DNA of 21,617 nt from JAWBOW01 sp038825775 (GTDB taxonomy: Archaea; Nanobdellota; Nanobdellia; Woesearchaeales; WAPY01): assembly GCA_038825775.1 (NCBI GenBank), contig JAWBOW010000010.1, positions 1 to 21,617 on the forward strand. The letters are read 5' to 3'. Positions within the stretch are counted from its first letter, which is position 1. Each line of letters begins with the position of its first letter. Shown in pieces: positions 1 to 7,838 of the stretch. The notes under the pieces are model-generated. The model did not search any database. It was given only the letters and a program-made list of their open reading frames with translations, and was not told the origin of the DNA. Made by a program: the position numbers and the translations under genes.

Positions 1-1813
1 TAACACCAAACAATACTTTACCATCAAGGGTTCTTACTGCTAGTGTTTTACTACTAACTTCTTTGTCACCTATTGTTATTATTAATGGTATTTTTTGGAT
101 TTGAGCATTCCTCACTTTTTTTGGTATTGTTTCTGCAGAATCATCAATTTCTACTCTTATATTTTCTTTTTTCATCAATTCCTTTATTTCTTCAGCGTAT
201 TCTTTGTGCCTGTCAGCAACTGTTAGTATTATTATTTGTGTTGGGCTTAACCACAAAGGAAATTTTCCACCAAAGTGTTCTATAAGTATTCCAAAAAATC
301 TTTCTAAGCTTCCATAAACAACCCTATGAATCATAACAGGAACGTGTTTTCTGCCATCAGGCCCTTCATATGTTAGTTCAAATCTTAAAGGCATTTGAAA
401 ATCTAGTTGTATTGTTGCACACTGCCAAGTTCTTCCAATACAATCCTTTATGTGAAAATCAATTTTTGGCCCATAAAAAGCACCGTCTCCAGGATTTATT
501 TTGTATTTTAAGTTGCACTTCTCTAAAGAATTTTTCAAAGCGTTTTCTGCTTTGTCCCAAAGTTCTAAGCTTCCCATAAAATTTTCAGGTCTTGTGCTTA
601 GTTCAACATGGTATTGAAAACCAAATTTTTTATACATTCCATCAATTAGTTTTATCAAGTCAATTATTGCTTGATCAATTTGTTCTTCTGTTATGAATAT
701 GTGAGCATCATCCTGTGTAAAAGCCCTAACCCTTAAAAGTCCTCCAATTACTCCTGAGAGTTCGTGCCTGTGAACTATTCCAAACTCGGCTAATTTTAGC
801 GGGAACTCTTTATAACTTCTTATTCTGCTCTTATAAACAAGTATTCCTCCAGGACAATTCATTGGTTTTATAGCATAATCGAGATTATCGATTTTTGTGA
901 AATACATATTATTCTTATAGTGGTCCCAATGTCCACTCCTAATCCAAAGTTCTTTGTTTAAAACAATTGGTGTTCTTATTTCTTGATACCCTGCTTCTTT
1001 ATGAACTTCTCTCCAATAACTTATTAATTCGTTCAATATTATCATTCCCTTCGGGTGTATGAATGGAAATCCCGGTCCTTCTTCGTGAAAGCTAAACAAG
1101 TCAAGTTCCCTACCTATTTTTCTATGATCTCTCTTTTCAGCTTCTTCTCTCATTTTTAAATAATTGTCAAGCTCTTCTTTTGTCGGGAAGGATATTCCAT
1201 AAATCCTCTGTAATTGTTTGTTTGAAGAATCTCCTTTCCAATAAGCTCCTGAAACTTTTAGAAGTTTAAAATTTTTTAAGTAAGAAGTGTTTGGAACATG
1301 AGGGCCTCTGCACAAATCAACAAAATCGTCTTGTTGATAAATACTTACTTTTTCTTCCTCAAGCTCGTTAATCAATTCGATCTTGTAAGGATTGTCCTTA
1401 AAAATCTTTTTTGCTTCTTCCTTACTTATCTCCTTTCTTATTATTGGAATCTTTTTGTTGGCAAGCTCTCTCATCTTTTCTTCAATAATTTTTAAGTCGT
1501 CAGGACTTAATGATTGCATGTCAAAATCATAGTAGAAACCTTCTTCTATAGAAGGACCTATTGTTGGTTTTGCATTCTTAAAAATGGTTGTTACGGCATG
1601 AGCTAGCAAGTGTGCTGTTGAGTGCCAGAAAATACTCTTTGCTTCAGGACTATTAAAATCAAGAATTTCAACTTTGTCGTCTTTTTTTATTTTTGTATCA
1701 ACATCTTTGATTTCCCCATTTACTTTTGCTGCAAAAGCATTTTTGTTTTCAAGAAATTCTCTTAATAAAATATTGTTTTTTTCAACATCATTCTTAACTC
1801 TTTTACTAACCAT
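1..1813 (-). CDS. thrS: Threonyl-tRNA synthetase, bacterial type, C-terminus cut by window edge
   Basis: Charges tRNA-Thr with threonine in the cytoplasm. About 604 codons are visible; bacterial ThrRS is near 640, so roughly the last 30-40 residues of the anticodon-binding domain lie outside. In order: a short TGS-like N-terminus (about 1-52); an N2 editing domain with HxxxH at H64/H68 and the C168-RGP-H172 motif; the class II core with the MNCPGG zinc cysteine, RVRAFTQDDAH, GDGAFYGPKID, WQCATIQLDF and HRVVYGSLERFFGILIEH; then the start of the anticodon-binding domain. The editing and motif-3 signatures are of the bacterial/eukaryotic ThrRS type, not the archaeal type with a DTD-like editing domain. 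The start ATG at 1813 follows GGTGA (1819-1823) at 5-nt spacing. The TGS domain looks short: its first strand is hard to recognise. It is divergent from the gene at 1933. Confidence 0.95.
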   Translation of the reverse strand, partial: MVSKRVKNDVEKNNILLREFLENKNAFAAKVNGEIKDVDTKIKKDDKVEILDFNSPEAKSIFWHSTAHLLAHAVTTIFKNAKPTIGPSIEEGFYYDFDMQSLSPDDLKIIEEKMRELANKKIPIIRKEISKEEAKKIFKDNPYKIELINELEEEKVSIYQQDDFVDLCRGPHVPNTSYLKNFKLLKVSGAYWKGDSSNKQLQRIYGISFPTKEELDNYLKMREEAEKRDHRKIGRELDLFSFHEEGPGFPFIHPKGMIILNELISYWREVHKEAGYQEIRTPIVLNKELWIRSGHWDHYKNNMYFTKIDNLDYAIKPMNCPGGILVYKSRIRSYKEFPLKLAEFGIVHRHELSGVIGGLLRVRAFTQDDAHIFITEEQIDQAIIDLIKLIDGMYKKFGFQYHVELSTRPENFMGSLELWDKAENALKNSLEKCNLKYKINPGDGAFYGPKIDFHIKDCIGRTWQCATIQLDFQMPLRFELTYEGPDGRKHVPVMIHRVVYGSLERFFGILIEHFGGKFPLWLSPTQIIILTVADRHKEYAEEIKELMKKENIRVEIDDSAETIPKKVRNAQIQKIPLIITIGDKEVSSKTLAVRTLDGKVLFGV

Positions 1814-1818
1814 TTATT

Positions 1819-1823
1819 TCACC
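1819..1823 (-). promoter_or_regulatory. Shine-Dalgarno GGTGA of thrS
   Basis: GGTGA lies 5 nt upstream of the thrS ATG and pairs with the ACCUCC-type 3' end of 16S rRNA. It supports the ATG at 1813 as the start. A second purine-rich GGAGGA lies further up at 1838-1843 and is too far away to serve this start. Confidence 0.65.
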
Positions 1824-1902
1824 TTTATAATTTAAAATCCTCCTTTGTTGGTGGGAATTCTTTTAATTATAAAATATTTTTGTTTTTTTTAACACCACAA
1901 AA

Positions 1903-1910
1903 TTTTTAAT
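1903..1910 (+). promoter_or_regulatory. BoxA promoter for the gene at 1933
   Basis: TTTTTAAT is centred about 26 bp upstream of the ATG at 1933, with no Shine-Dalgarno site between. This fits a leaderless archaeal transcript starting at or next to the ATG. The same spacing recurs at other genes in the window. A TTTATAA at 1918-1924 is too close to the start to act as BoxA for it. Confidence 0.5.
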
Positions 1911-1932
1911 TAAACAATTTATAACATCTCTT

Positions 1933-2313
1933 ATGAATTTGATGGAATGGACTGAATTATTCTTGAATCACAGAAAGGGTTTTAAGTTAATAGATGATTT
2001 TTTCAAGGAGAATGATTATTTTGTTGTTTTATCAGGTGATAAAAGATCAAAGTTTTTTGTTTTTGAGGATTTAAGCAAGAGTATTTCTCTTATTGAGGAT
2101 AATTGTTTTATAGCAACCCTTAACAAAAAATCTAATCTTGATTTTTTAATCAACAATTGGGATTTTTTTGTTAAGAAAGCAGTTATAATTTATTTTGTTA
2201 ATCCAGAGCTTAATGAGAAATGGGTTATAAACACAAAAGTTCATTCTTTCATAAGTGATAAGAATGTTGCTCTTGGCTTAAAATCTTTATTTTCAACTGT
2301 TCAAGAGGTATAA
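1933..2313 (+). CDS. Unknown 126-residue protein upstream of herA
   Basis: Not recognised. It is a soluble mixed alpha/beta protein with no signal peptide, no membrane segment and no cysteine pair (only one Cys, in NCFIATL). It starts with an amphipathic helix (MEWTELFLNHRKGFKLIDDFF), then alternating strands (YFVVLSG, KFFVFED, AVIIYFV), and ends with a helix-rich WVINTKVHSFISDKNVALG segment. Only two bases separate its stop from the herA ATG, and the herA Shine-Dalgarno site lies in its last codons, so the two are surely co-transcribed. It occupies the place where a HerA partner would be expected, but it is far too short for NurA and lacks an obvious NurA DxD/E pattern. An ATG at 1942 is an alternative start. 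A role with HerA is inference from position only. Confidence 0.8.
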   Translation: MNLMEWTELFLNHRKGFKLIDDFFKENDYFVVLSGDKRSKFFVFEDLSKSISLIEDNCFIATLNKKSNLDFLINNWDFFVKKAVIIYFVNPELNEKWVINTKVHSFISDKNVALGLKSLFSTVQEV

Positions 2314-2315
2314 GC

Positions 2316-3848
2316 ATGATTGTTGGAAAGGTTATTGGAGGAGAATTTGATAAGATCATAATTAGGCAGAAGAATTCTTCTAAAATAGAGATTGGAGATT
2401 TATTAATTTCAGAATCAAAAAATTCAAAAATACTTATGAGTGTTTATGATTTGGTTTATGGAAGCCAACTATCCCAACAAGCATTAGAATTAATTTCAGG
2501 AATTCAGCTTGAGAGCAAAGAAGGTTTTGAAGAGAGTGAAATGTTTGAGAACGAACTTAGAAATTATACAATAGCAATTGCAAAACCATTGCTTACAATA
2601 AATAATGAAAATTTTGCTGTTTCTAAATCACTTCCAAATTTCTTATCAGATGTTAGAGAGATAAATTCTAACGATTTTAGTTTTTTAAAAAAACCAGAAA
2701 ACCCTTTATTTCTCGGAAAATTAAGGAGTGGTTCTAAAGTTCTTGATTTTGATGTTTTTATGAACGGCAAGGATGTTCTAAAACATCACGTTCTAATAGC
2801 AGCCACAACAGGACAAGGAAAGAGTAATCTTGCAAAGGTATTTTTGTGGAATTTGTTAAGAACAGATTATGTTGGAGTTTTAGTTATAGACCCTCATGAT
2901 GAGTATTATGGCAGGAATTCTATAGGACTAAAAGAACACCCTAATAAAGAAAAGATTATTTATTACACCCCAAACCCTATTCCAAATTCTTGTTCGTTAA
3001 AAATTAATCTTTCAATAATAAAGCCGTTTCACTTAAGTATTGATTGGAGTGATGCTCAAAGGGATTTAATAAATTCTTATTATAAAAATTTTAAGGAAGA
3101 TTGGATTAAGGCAATAATAAGTGAGGAAAAAATAGAAGGTATTAATTTTCAACAAGCAAGTTTTGATGTTGTTAAGAGAAAACTCATGAACTTATTTAGC
3201 ATTAGAATCGAAGATGAAAAACTTGTTTGTTATGGAATTTTTAGTTTTGAATCTGGAAAAACCACAATCAAAGACATAGTTGATTCTTTGGAAAAATCAA
3301 AAATAGTTATCATAGACACATCAACACTAGATAATGATGTTGAACTCTTAGTAAGCTCTATGATTAGTAATGAAATCCTTTCAAGGTATAAATACTACAA
3401 ACTTAATTCAACGCTTGATTCAAAGCCCATAATTTCAATACTGCTTGAAGAAGCTCCAAGGGTTTTGAATAATGAAGCGTTACAATCAAATAATATATTT
3501 TCAACAATTGCTAGAGAGGGAAGAAAGTTTAATATTGGCTTAATAGCAATAACTCAGTTACCATCTTTGATTCCAAGAGAAATTTTAGCAAACATGAACA
3601 CAAAGATTATTTTGGCTTTGGAAATGCAGCAGGAAAGAAAGGCAATAATAGAATCTTCTTCACAAGATTTGTCAGAAAGTTATAAGAGCATTGCTTCTTT
3701 GGATATTGGAGAGGCCATAATAAGTAGTAGTTTTGTAAAGTTTCCAATCCCGGTAAAAATCCCATTATTTGATTCTCTAGTTTTGCAAGAAAAAGAAAAT
3801 AAAGATAAAAAAATAAAAAAGGATTTTAGCGGGTTAATTTTGAAATGA
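2316..3848 (+). CDS. herA: HerA-type DNA translocase/helicase (FtsK-HerA ATPase)
   Basis: A predicted hexameric ATPase that translocates on double-stranded DNA, classically acting with NurA nuclease and Mre11-Rad50 in end resection. The first 125 residues form the HAS-type beta-barrel region. The RecA-like core has Walker A TTGQGKSN with K169, a strand ending in VIDPHDEY (D192), Walker B LLEEAP (E378/E379), a conserved AREGRKF segment (R400, R403) that could hold the arginine finger, and the sensor ITQ (Q414). Its 510 residues match the family. The ATG at 2316 is preceded by GAGGT at 2305-2309 inside the upstream gene, so it is translated from that transcript. The C-terminus is lysine-rich (KENKDKKIKKDF). 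No nurA is adjacent, which is unusual for archaeal herA. Confidence 0.9.
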   Translation: MIVGKVIGGEFDKIIIRQKNSSKIEIGDLLISESKNSKILMSVYDLVYGSQLSQQALELISGIQLESKEGFEESEMFENELRNYTIAIAKPLLTINNENFAVSKSLPNFLSDVREINSNDFSFLKKPENPLFLGKLRSGSKVLDFDVFMNGKDVLKHHVLIAATTGQGKSNLAKVFLWNLLRTDYVGVLVIDPHDEYYGRNSIGLKEHPNKEKIIYYTPNPIPNSCSLKINLSIIKPFHLSIDWSDAQRDLINSYYKNFKEDWIKAIISEEKIEGINFQQASFDVVKRKLMNLFSIRIEDEKLVCYGIFSFESGKTTIKDIVDSLEKSKIVIIDTSTLDNDVELLVSSMISNEILSRYKYYKLNSTLDSKPIISILLEEAPRVLNNEALQSNNIFSTIAREGRKFNIGLIAITQLPSLIPREILANMNTKIILALEMQQERKAIIESSSQDLSESYKSIASLDIGEAIISSSFVKFPIPVKIPLFDSLVLQEKENKDKKIKKDFSGLILK

Positions 3849-3877
3849 TTTGATCATAAGCAATTTCTTACAGATAA

Positions 3878-3886
3878 TTTTAAAAA
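3878..3886 (+). promoter_or_regulatory. BoxA promoter for the Mre11-like gene
   Basis: TTTTAAAAA is centred about 27-28 bp upstream of the ATG at 3910, inside the 61-bp gap after herA, and no Shine-Dalgarno site precedes that ATG. This points to a separate leaderless transcript, and it is the main reason to prefer 3910 over the in-frame TTG at 3850. Confidence 0.5.
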
Positions 3887-3909
3887 TAAACAAAAAATCT
3901 AAATTTGGT

Positions 3910-5154
3910 ATGTTTAAGTTTGCTCATATTGCGGATTGTCACATTGGTGGTTGGAGAGAACAAAAGATTAGGGATGTTGGGGTTGAAGCATTTAGGAGAG
4001 CTGTTGATATTTGCATAAAAAATAATGTTGATTTTATAATAATTGCAGGTGATTTGTTTGACACAGCACTTCCAAATTTAGAATGCATGAATGAAGTTAC
4101 AATAAAACTTTATGAATTAAAGAAAAATAACATAAATGTCTATATTGTTCCTGGAAGTCATGATTTTTCTCCTTCAGGAAAAACATTCATTTCAATTTTA
4201 GAATCAGCAGGGCTTTTGAAAAATTTAGCAGTTGCACAAGTAATAGATAATAAACTCAGATTAGAATTTACACTTGATGAGAAAACAGGAGTTAAACTAA
4301 CAGGACTTCCTGGAAGAAAAGGAACTCTTGAAAAGAGTTATTATGAAGATCTTGACAAGGATTTTTTAGAAAAAACTCCTGGTTTTAAGATCTTTGTTTT
4401 TCACTCAGCTATCTCAGAATTAAGGCAAGAAGATATTTATGCAGAATCAATTCCTATTTCTCTTCTTCCAAAAAATTTTAATTATTACGCATCAGGACAT
4501 GTTCATTCAAAAGGGATTTTTAATGAGAAAAATTACGGAATTATTGCCTATCCAGGACCACTATTTCCTAATAATTTTTTAGAGCTCGAGAAAATAAAAT
4601 TTGGTGGTTTTTATATTGTGGAAGTAGAAGATAATAAAATATTAAATATTAATTTTGAATCAATAGTTGTAAAGAATGTTTTTCCTATTATAATAAATGC
4701 TGATTCGAAAAGTCCTTCAAAAATTGAATTAGAAATAAAAGAAAAGATTGAAAACAAGGAGTTTTTTGACACTATCGTATTAATAAGGGTGTTTGGAAAA
4801 CTAGGGTCTGGAAAAACATCGGATATTAATTTTAAGGAAATAATTAACATGTTATATGAAAAAGGTGCATACTTTGTTATGAAAAACACAGCCCAATTGT
4901 TTTCAAAGGACTTTGAAGAAACAAGAGTTCAATTATTACAGCCAGAAGAGATTGAAGAAAAGATTATCGAAGAAAACTCAAACCAAAAGATAGAAGGTTT
5001 TGAAGAATCTTCAAAGGAGATATTTAAAAAATTAATGAAAATACTGAGTGAAGAAAAGGATTCTGATGAGAAGAAAAGTGTTTTTGAAAATAGAATTCTT
5101 TCAAATTTTAAAAAGGAGTTTGGCGAAAGATTTTCGGGAAAAGACCAGAAGTGA
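3910..5154 (+). CDS. mre11: Mre11-type DNA repair exonuclease with GSHD in place of GNHD
   Basis: A predicted two-metal phosphodiesterase for DNA double-strand-break end processing. The 414-residue protein starts MFKFAHIADCHIGG, a textbook Mre11 opening. Metal-ligand motifs seen: D9 and H11 (ADCH), D48 (GDLFD), H84 (GSHD), H165 (FHS), H197 and H199 (GHVH). The asparagine that bridges the two metals in Mre11 (N84 in the Pyrococcus enzyme, GNHD) is serine here (S83, AGT at 4156-4158). The capping region (about 230-320) is followed by an acidic, helical tail of about 90 residues that could bind a Rad50-like partner. An in-frame TTG at 3850 would add 20 residues, but the family alignment and BoxA spacing support 3910. 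It follows herA by 61 bp. Rad50 is not in the window. Whether the nuclease is active with Ser cannot be told. Confidence 0.9.
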   Translation: MFKFAHIADCHIGGWREQKIRDVGVEAFRRAVDICIKNNVDFIIIAGDLFDTALPNLECMNEVTIKLYELKKNNINVYIVPGSHDFSPSGKTFISILESAGLLKNLAVAQVIDNKLRLEFTLDEKTGVKLTGLPGRKGTLEKSYYEDLDKDFLEKTPGFKIFVFHSAISELRQEDIYAESIPISLLPKNFNYYASGHVHSKGIFNEKNYGIIAYPGPLFPNNFLELEKIKFGGFYIVEVEDNKILNINFESIVVKNVFPIIINADSKSPSKIELEIKEKIENKEFFDTIVLIRVFGKLGSGKTSDINFKEIINMLYEKGAYFVMKNTAQLFSKDFEETRVQLLQPEEIEEKIIEENSNQKIEGFEESSKEIFKKLMKILSEEKDSDEKKSVFENRILSNFKKEFGERFSGKDQK

Positions 5155-5162
5155 TTATAAAT
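5155..5162 (+). promoter_or_regulatory. BoxA promoter for the subtilase gene
   Basis: TTATAAAT begins on the base after the Mre11 stop codon and is centred about 26 bp upstream of the ATG at 5185. No Shine-Dalgarno site lies between. The protease gene therefore appears to have its own leaderless promoter rather than depending on read-through. Confidence 0.55.
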
Positions 5163-5184
5163 TCTTTTTTCTAAATTTTTTATT

Positions 5185-6411
5185 ATGAATTTTAGCAAAA
5201 TACAAAGATTATACCAAAAGATTGATGATCACAATAGAAAAGGAAAGAGCATAGAGTTAATAATAAAGGCGTCTTTTCCTTTTAAGAAAAGAATTATTGA
5301 AAAATTAAGTAGATTAGGTAAGATAAACTATGAATCTGAGTTTCTTCCTTATTTTTCTTTAGAACTAAAAACAGATCTTGCATATAAAATAACAAATTTT
5401 GTTTATAAGAACTTAAATGAGATTTTTTTACAACAATACGAAGAAGAACTAAAGCATATAGAGTTAATTGAGTATTCAAATGTATTTAAAATTCCAGAAA
5501 TAAAATTTCAAAAGAACAGATTAGAAATGAAAGAATTGTGGAACTTACAAGCAATAGGTTTTTACAATGCAAATAATTTAAGCTGTAACTCAACCATAGG
5601 CATAATTGATACTGGTGTTGATTATAATCATAAAGAACTCTCTGATAATTTCTTAAAATTAAAGGGTTATGATTTTGTGGAAGAAAATTATTATCCCATG
5701 GACAAGAATGGTCACGGAACACACGTTGCAGGCATAATCTGCTCAAAAAGTTGTGGAATTGCTCATGATGCAAAAATATACTCTTTAAGGGTTTTGGACG
5801 AGAATGGTTCTGGAAGTGAGGTTGATGTTATGAGAGCAATAGAGTGGGGTATAAAGCAAAAGGTTGATGTTTTAAGCATGAGTTTGGGTTCTGAAGAAGC
5901 ATCATCTGCTTTTGAAGAACTTTGTAATTTTGCATATAACTCTGGAATTTATCTTGTTGCAGCAGCAGGGAATAATTATTTTGGCTATAATTATCCTGCA
6001 GCGTTTGATTGTGTTATTTCTGTAGCAGCTATTGATGAAAATAAAAATCACGCTTATTTTAGCAACATTTCTGACAAGAACGATATTTCTGCTCCTGGAA
6101 CAAACATCTTATCAACGTTTCCAAACAACCAGTACGCTATTCTGGCTGGAACTTCAATGTCTTGTCCTCACGTTAGTGCTGCAATCGCAATTGCACTTTC
6201 AAGGATTAGAGAGTTTGGAAAATCGGTTGATGCTGAATTAATAATGAAAAGAACAGCAGAAAAGCTTTATAACAACACAGATTTTGATTATGAGAGTGTT
6301 TTTGGAGCAGGACTTTTAAGATTAGATTTGTTGATCAATAAAATAATGCAAGAAAAACTTGCGCTTGAAATAAAACAAAAAATTATTTTGCCTTATGAGA
6401 GAAAAATATAA
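5185..6411 (+). CDS. Cytoplasmic subtilisin-like serine protease (peptidase S8)
   Basis: A predicted serine endopeptidase of the subtilase family. The catalytic triad is complete: D142 (IIDTGVD), H177 (NGHGTHVAG) and S324 (AGTSMSCPHVS), with oxyanion-hole N263 (AAGN). There is no signal peptide and no membrane helix, so it should act inside the cell like the intracellular subtilisins. Residues about 22-105, before the catalytic domain, could be an I9-type propeptide (IELIIKASFPFKKRIIEKL, then strand-helix pattern), which would keep the enzyme inactive until cleaved. The C-terminal 35 residues are charged. It carries its own BoxA at the end of the Mre11 gene, and its last 17 bases overlap the next gene. 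Substrate and target are unknown; a link to the DNA-repair genes upstream is only positional. Confidence 0.92.
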   Translation: MNFSKIQRLYQKIDDHNRKGKSIELIIKASFPFKKRIIEKLSRLGKINYESEFLPYFSLELKTDLAYKITNFVYKNLNEIFLQQYEEELKHIELIEYSNVFKIPEIKFQKNRLEMKELWNLQAIGFYNANNLSCNSTIGIIDTGVDYNHKELSDNFLKLKGYDFVEENYYPMDKNGHGTHVAGIICSKSCGIAHDAKIYSLRVLDENGSGSEVDVMRAIEWGIKQKVDVLSMSLGSEEASSAFEELCNFAYNSGIYLVAAAGNNYFGYNYPAAFDCVISVAAIDENKNHAYFSNISDKNDISAPGTNILSTFPNNQYAILAGTSMSCPHVSAAIAIALSRIREFGKSVDAELIMKRTAEKLYNNTDFDYESVFGAGLLRLDLLINKIMQEKLALEIKQKIILPYERKI

Positions 6412-6724
6412 AAAAGAATTTAAAGAGGATGATGTTGGATTGTATATAATTTCAATATATTCTACAAATGATAGTTGTAAGAACCAAAAATTAAGTAGGA
6501 AAAGCTTTGAAAAGATTTACAAGAGTTTAGAATCAAGATTGAGTTCTAAAAACAAGGAGTATAAGATCAAAAGTTTTGAAAACATCAATTCTTTTTATAT
6601 TCTATTAAAGGAATCAGATTTGGAGAATTTTATAAAAGAACTTGATGATTGTATAAGGAACTTTGATAAATCTAACAATCTCGAATACAAAATAGAAAAA
6701 TCATCAACTTTTACTTTGTTTTGA
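6395..6724 (+). CDS. Unknown 109-residue protein overlapping the subtilase gene
   Basis: Not firmly recognised. It is a small, charged, soluble protein without signal peptide or membrane helix. Its start overlaps the last 17 bases of the protease gene in another frame, which suggests translational coupling; no Shine-Dalgarno or well-placed BoxA is seen. The pattern strand (GLYIISIYS), helix (SRKSFEKIYKSLESRL), strand (EYKIKSFENINSFYILL) and helix (SDLENFIKELDDCI) resembles the beta-alpha-beta-beta-alpha-beta fold of I9 propeptide/inhibitor domains. It may therefore be a free-standing partner of the protease; this is a hypothesis from predicted fold order and position. Its 3' end overlaps the convergent tgt gene by 14 bp. 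Confidence 0.7.
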   Translation: MREKYKKEFKEDDVGLYIISIYSTNDSCKNQKLSRKSFEKIYKSLESRLSSKNKEYKIKSFENINSFYILLKESDLENFIKELDDCIRNFDKSNNLEYKIEKSSTFTLF

Positions 6725-7817
6725 ACTTTCTTATCATTTCTTTTTCAAGCAAGTCAAGATTTTTTTCCTTTATTGATTTTCTTATTTTCCTCATAAGTTC
6801 TTGCATGAAGTGTTGGTTGTGGTAAACAGCTAAAAATTTTCCGAGCTCTTCATCTGTTTTGAACAAGTGATGAATGTAAGCTTTTGAGTATTTTTTGCAA
6901 ACTTTGCAATTACAATTTTTGTCCAAGGGCTCTTTGTTTTTTGCAAACTTTGCCTTTTCAATATCAATCTTTCCTTGGCTTGTAAATATGTTTCCGTGTC
7001 TTGCATTCTCAACAGGATAAGTGCTGTCAAACAAATCAACCCCCATCCTTACTGCTTTTACAATATCTGCAGGATTTCCAACACCCATCAAGTATCTTGG
7101 TTTTTCATCATCAATCTTTTTTAGCGAATACGAAAGCATTTCAAATGTTTTTTCAAAAGGCTCTCCAATTCTAAGACCTCCAATAGCAACCCCGTCAAAG
7201 TTTAAAGAATTTATGTAATTAGCACTCTCAATTCTTAACTCCTTAAAAAAACCACCTTGACATATTCCAAACAATAATCTTTTATCATCATTTATTCTTT
7301 CAAACTCTTTTAAACTTTCAAGAGCCCAAGAGTGTGTTTTATTCATTGATCTTTTCGCTTCTTCAAAACTACTCCCATAATTAGGACAATCGTCCAAGCT
7401 TACTAGAACATCACTACCAAGATCGTACTGTATGTTAATTATCTTTTTTGGAGTTATAAAGTGTTTTTCTCCTGTGAAGGGAGATTTAAACATTATTCCA
7501 AAATTATTACTTTCCAAAAACATAGACCTTAATTTTTGAAAACCCCCACAATCAGTGAATATTGTTTTTTTGAAATTCATAAAATTATGTATCCCACCAA
7601 AATTTTTTATTGTTTCAACTCCTGGTTTTAGGTATAATAAAAAAGAATTACATATAATTGCTTGAACTCTTAATTCGTTAAGATGATAATAGTTTAAATA
7701 TTTTGCAGCTGCTTTTGTCGCAACAGGCATGAAATTTGGAAGTTCAACTCTTGAGTGTTTTGTTCTTAATTCAGAAATTCTTGCTTTTCCAAACTCACGC
7801 TTAATTCTAAATCTCAT
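6711..7817 (-). CDS. tgt: tRNA-guanine transglycosylase, bacterial (queuosine) type
   Basis: Exchanges guanine 34 of GUN-anticodon tRNAs for preQ1 (or a related base). The 368-residue protein has the bacterial layout, not the longer archaeosine TGT with PUA domain. Against Zymomonas TGT: general base D89 (TDCGGFQ), D142 (LDDC), Q187 (CQGG), G213-G214 (GGLRIGE), nucleophile D264 (LFDS), and zinc ligands C302, C304, C307 and H333 (CNCKVC then HNQHF). C144 and I217 sit at the positions whose Cys/Val versus Val/Gly identity separates preQ1 from queuine enzymes, so a preQ1-type pocket is likely. After the nucleophile the usual PTR reads PVE (268-270). The start is the ATG at 7817, with BoxA 26 bp upstream; an in-frame extension to 7895 would run into the tRNA gene and is rejected. 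Such an enzyme in an archaeon suggests transfer. Confidence 0.9.
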   Translation of the reverse strand: MRFRIKREFGKARISELRTKHSRVELPNFMPVATKAAAKYLNYYHLNELRVQAIICNSFLLYLKPGVETIKNFGGIHNFMNFKKTIFTDCGGFQKLRSMFLESNNFGIMFKSPFTGEKHFITPKKIINIQYDLGSDVLVSLDDCPNYGSSFEEAKRSMNKTHSWALESLKEFERINDDKRLLFGICQGGFFKELRIESANYINSLNFDGVAIGGLRIGEPFEKTFEMLSYSLKKIDDEKPRYLMGVGNPADIVKAVRMGVDLFDSTYPVENARHGNIFTSQGKIDIEKAKFAKNKEPLDKNCNCKVCKKYSKAYIHHLFKTDEELGKFLAVYHNQHFMQELMRKIRKSIKEKNLDLLEKEMIRKFKTK

Positions 7818-7838
7818 ACAAAAACAAACATTATTATT

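Noticed and set aside
73..1495. Plus-strand open frames at 73-285, 370-579 and 1298-1495
   Set aside because: All lie antisense within thrS, whose own frame gives a complete set of ThrRS motifs. They are low-complexity Phe/Leu-rich shadows.
1933..2313. The 126-residue gene as NurA
   Set aside because: It is far too short for NurA (usually more than 300 residues) and lacks its acidic metal-site motifs. It was kept as unknown.
3850..3909. TTG start adding 20 residues to the Mre11-like protein
   Set aside because: Mre11 proteins begin at the strand before DxH. The TTG lies next to the herA stop without a Shine-Dalgarno, and a BoxA precedes the ATG at 3910.
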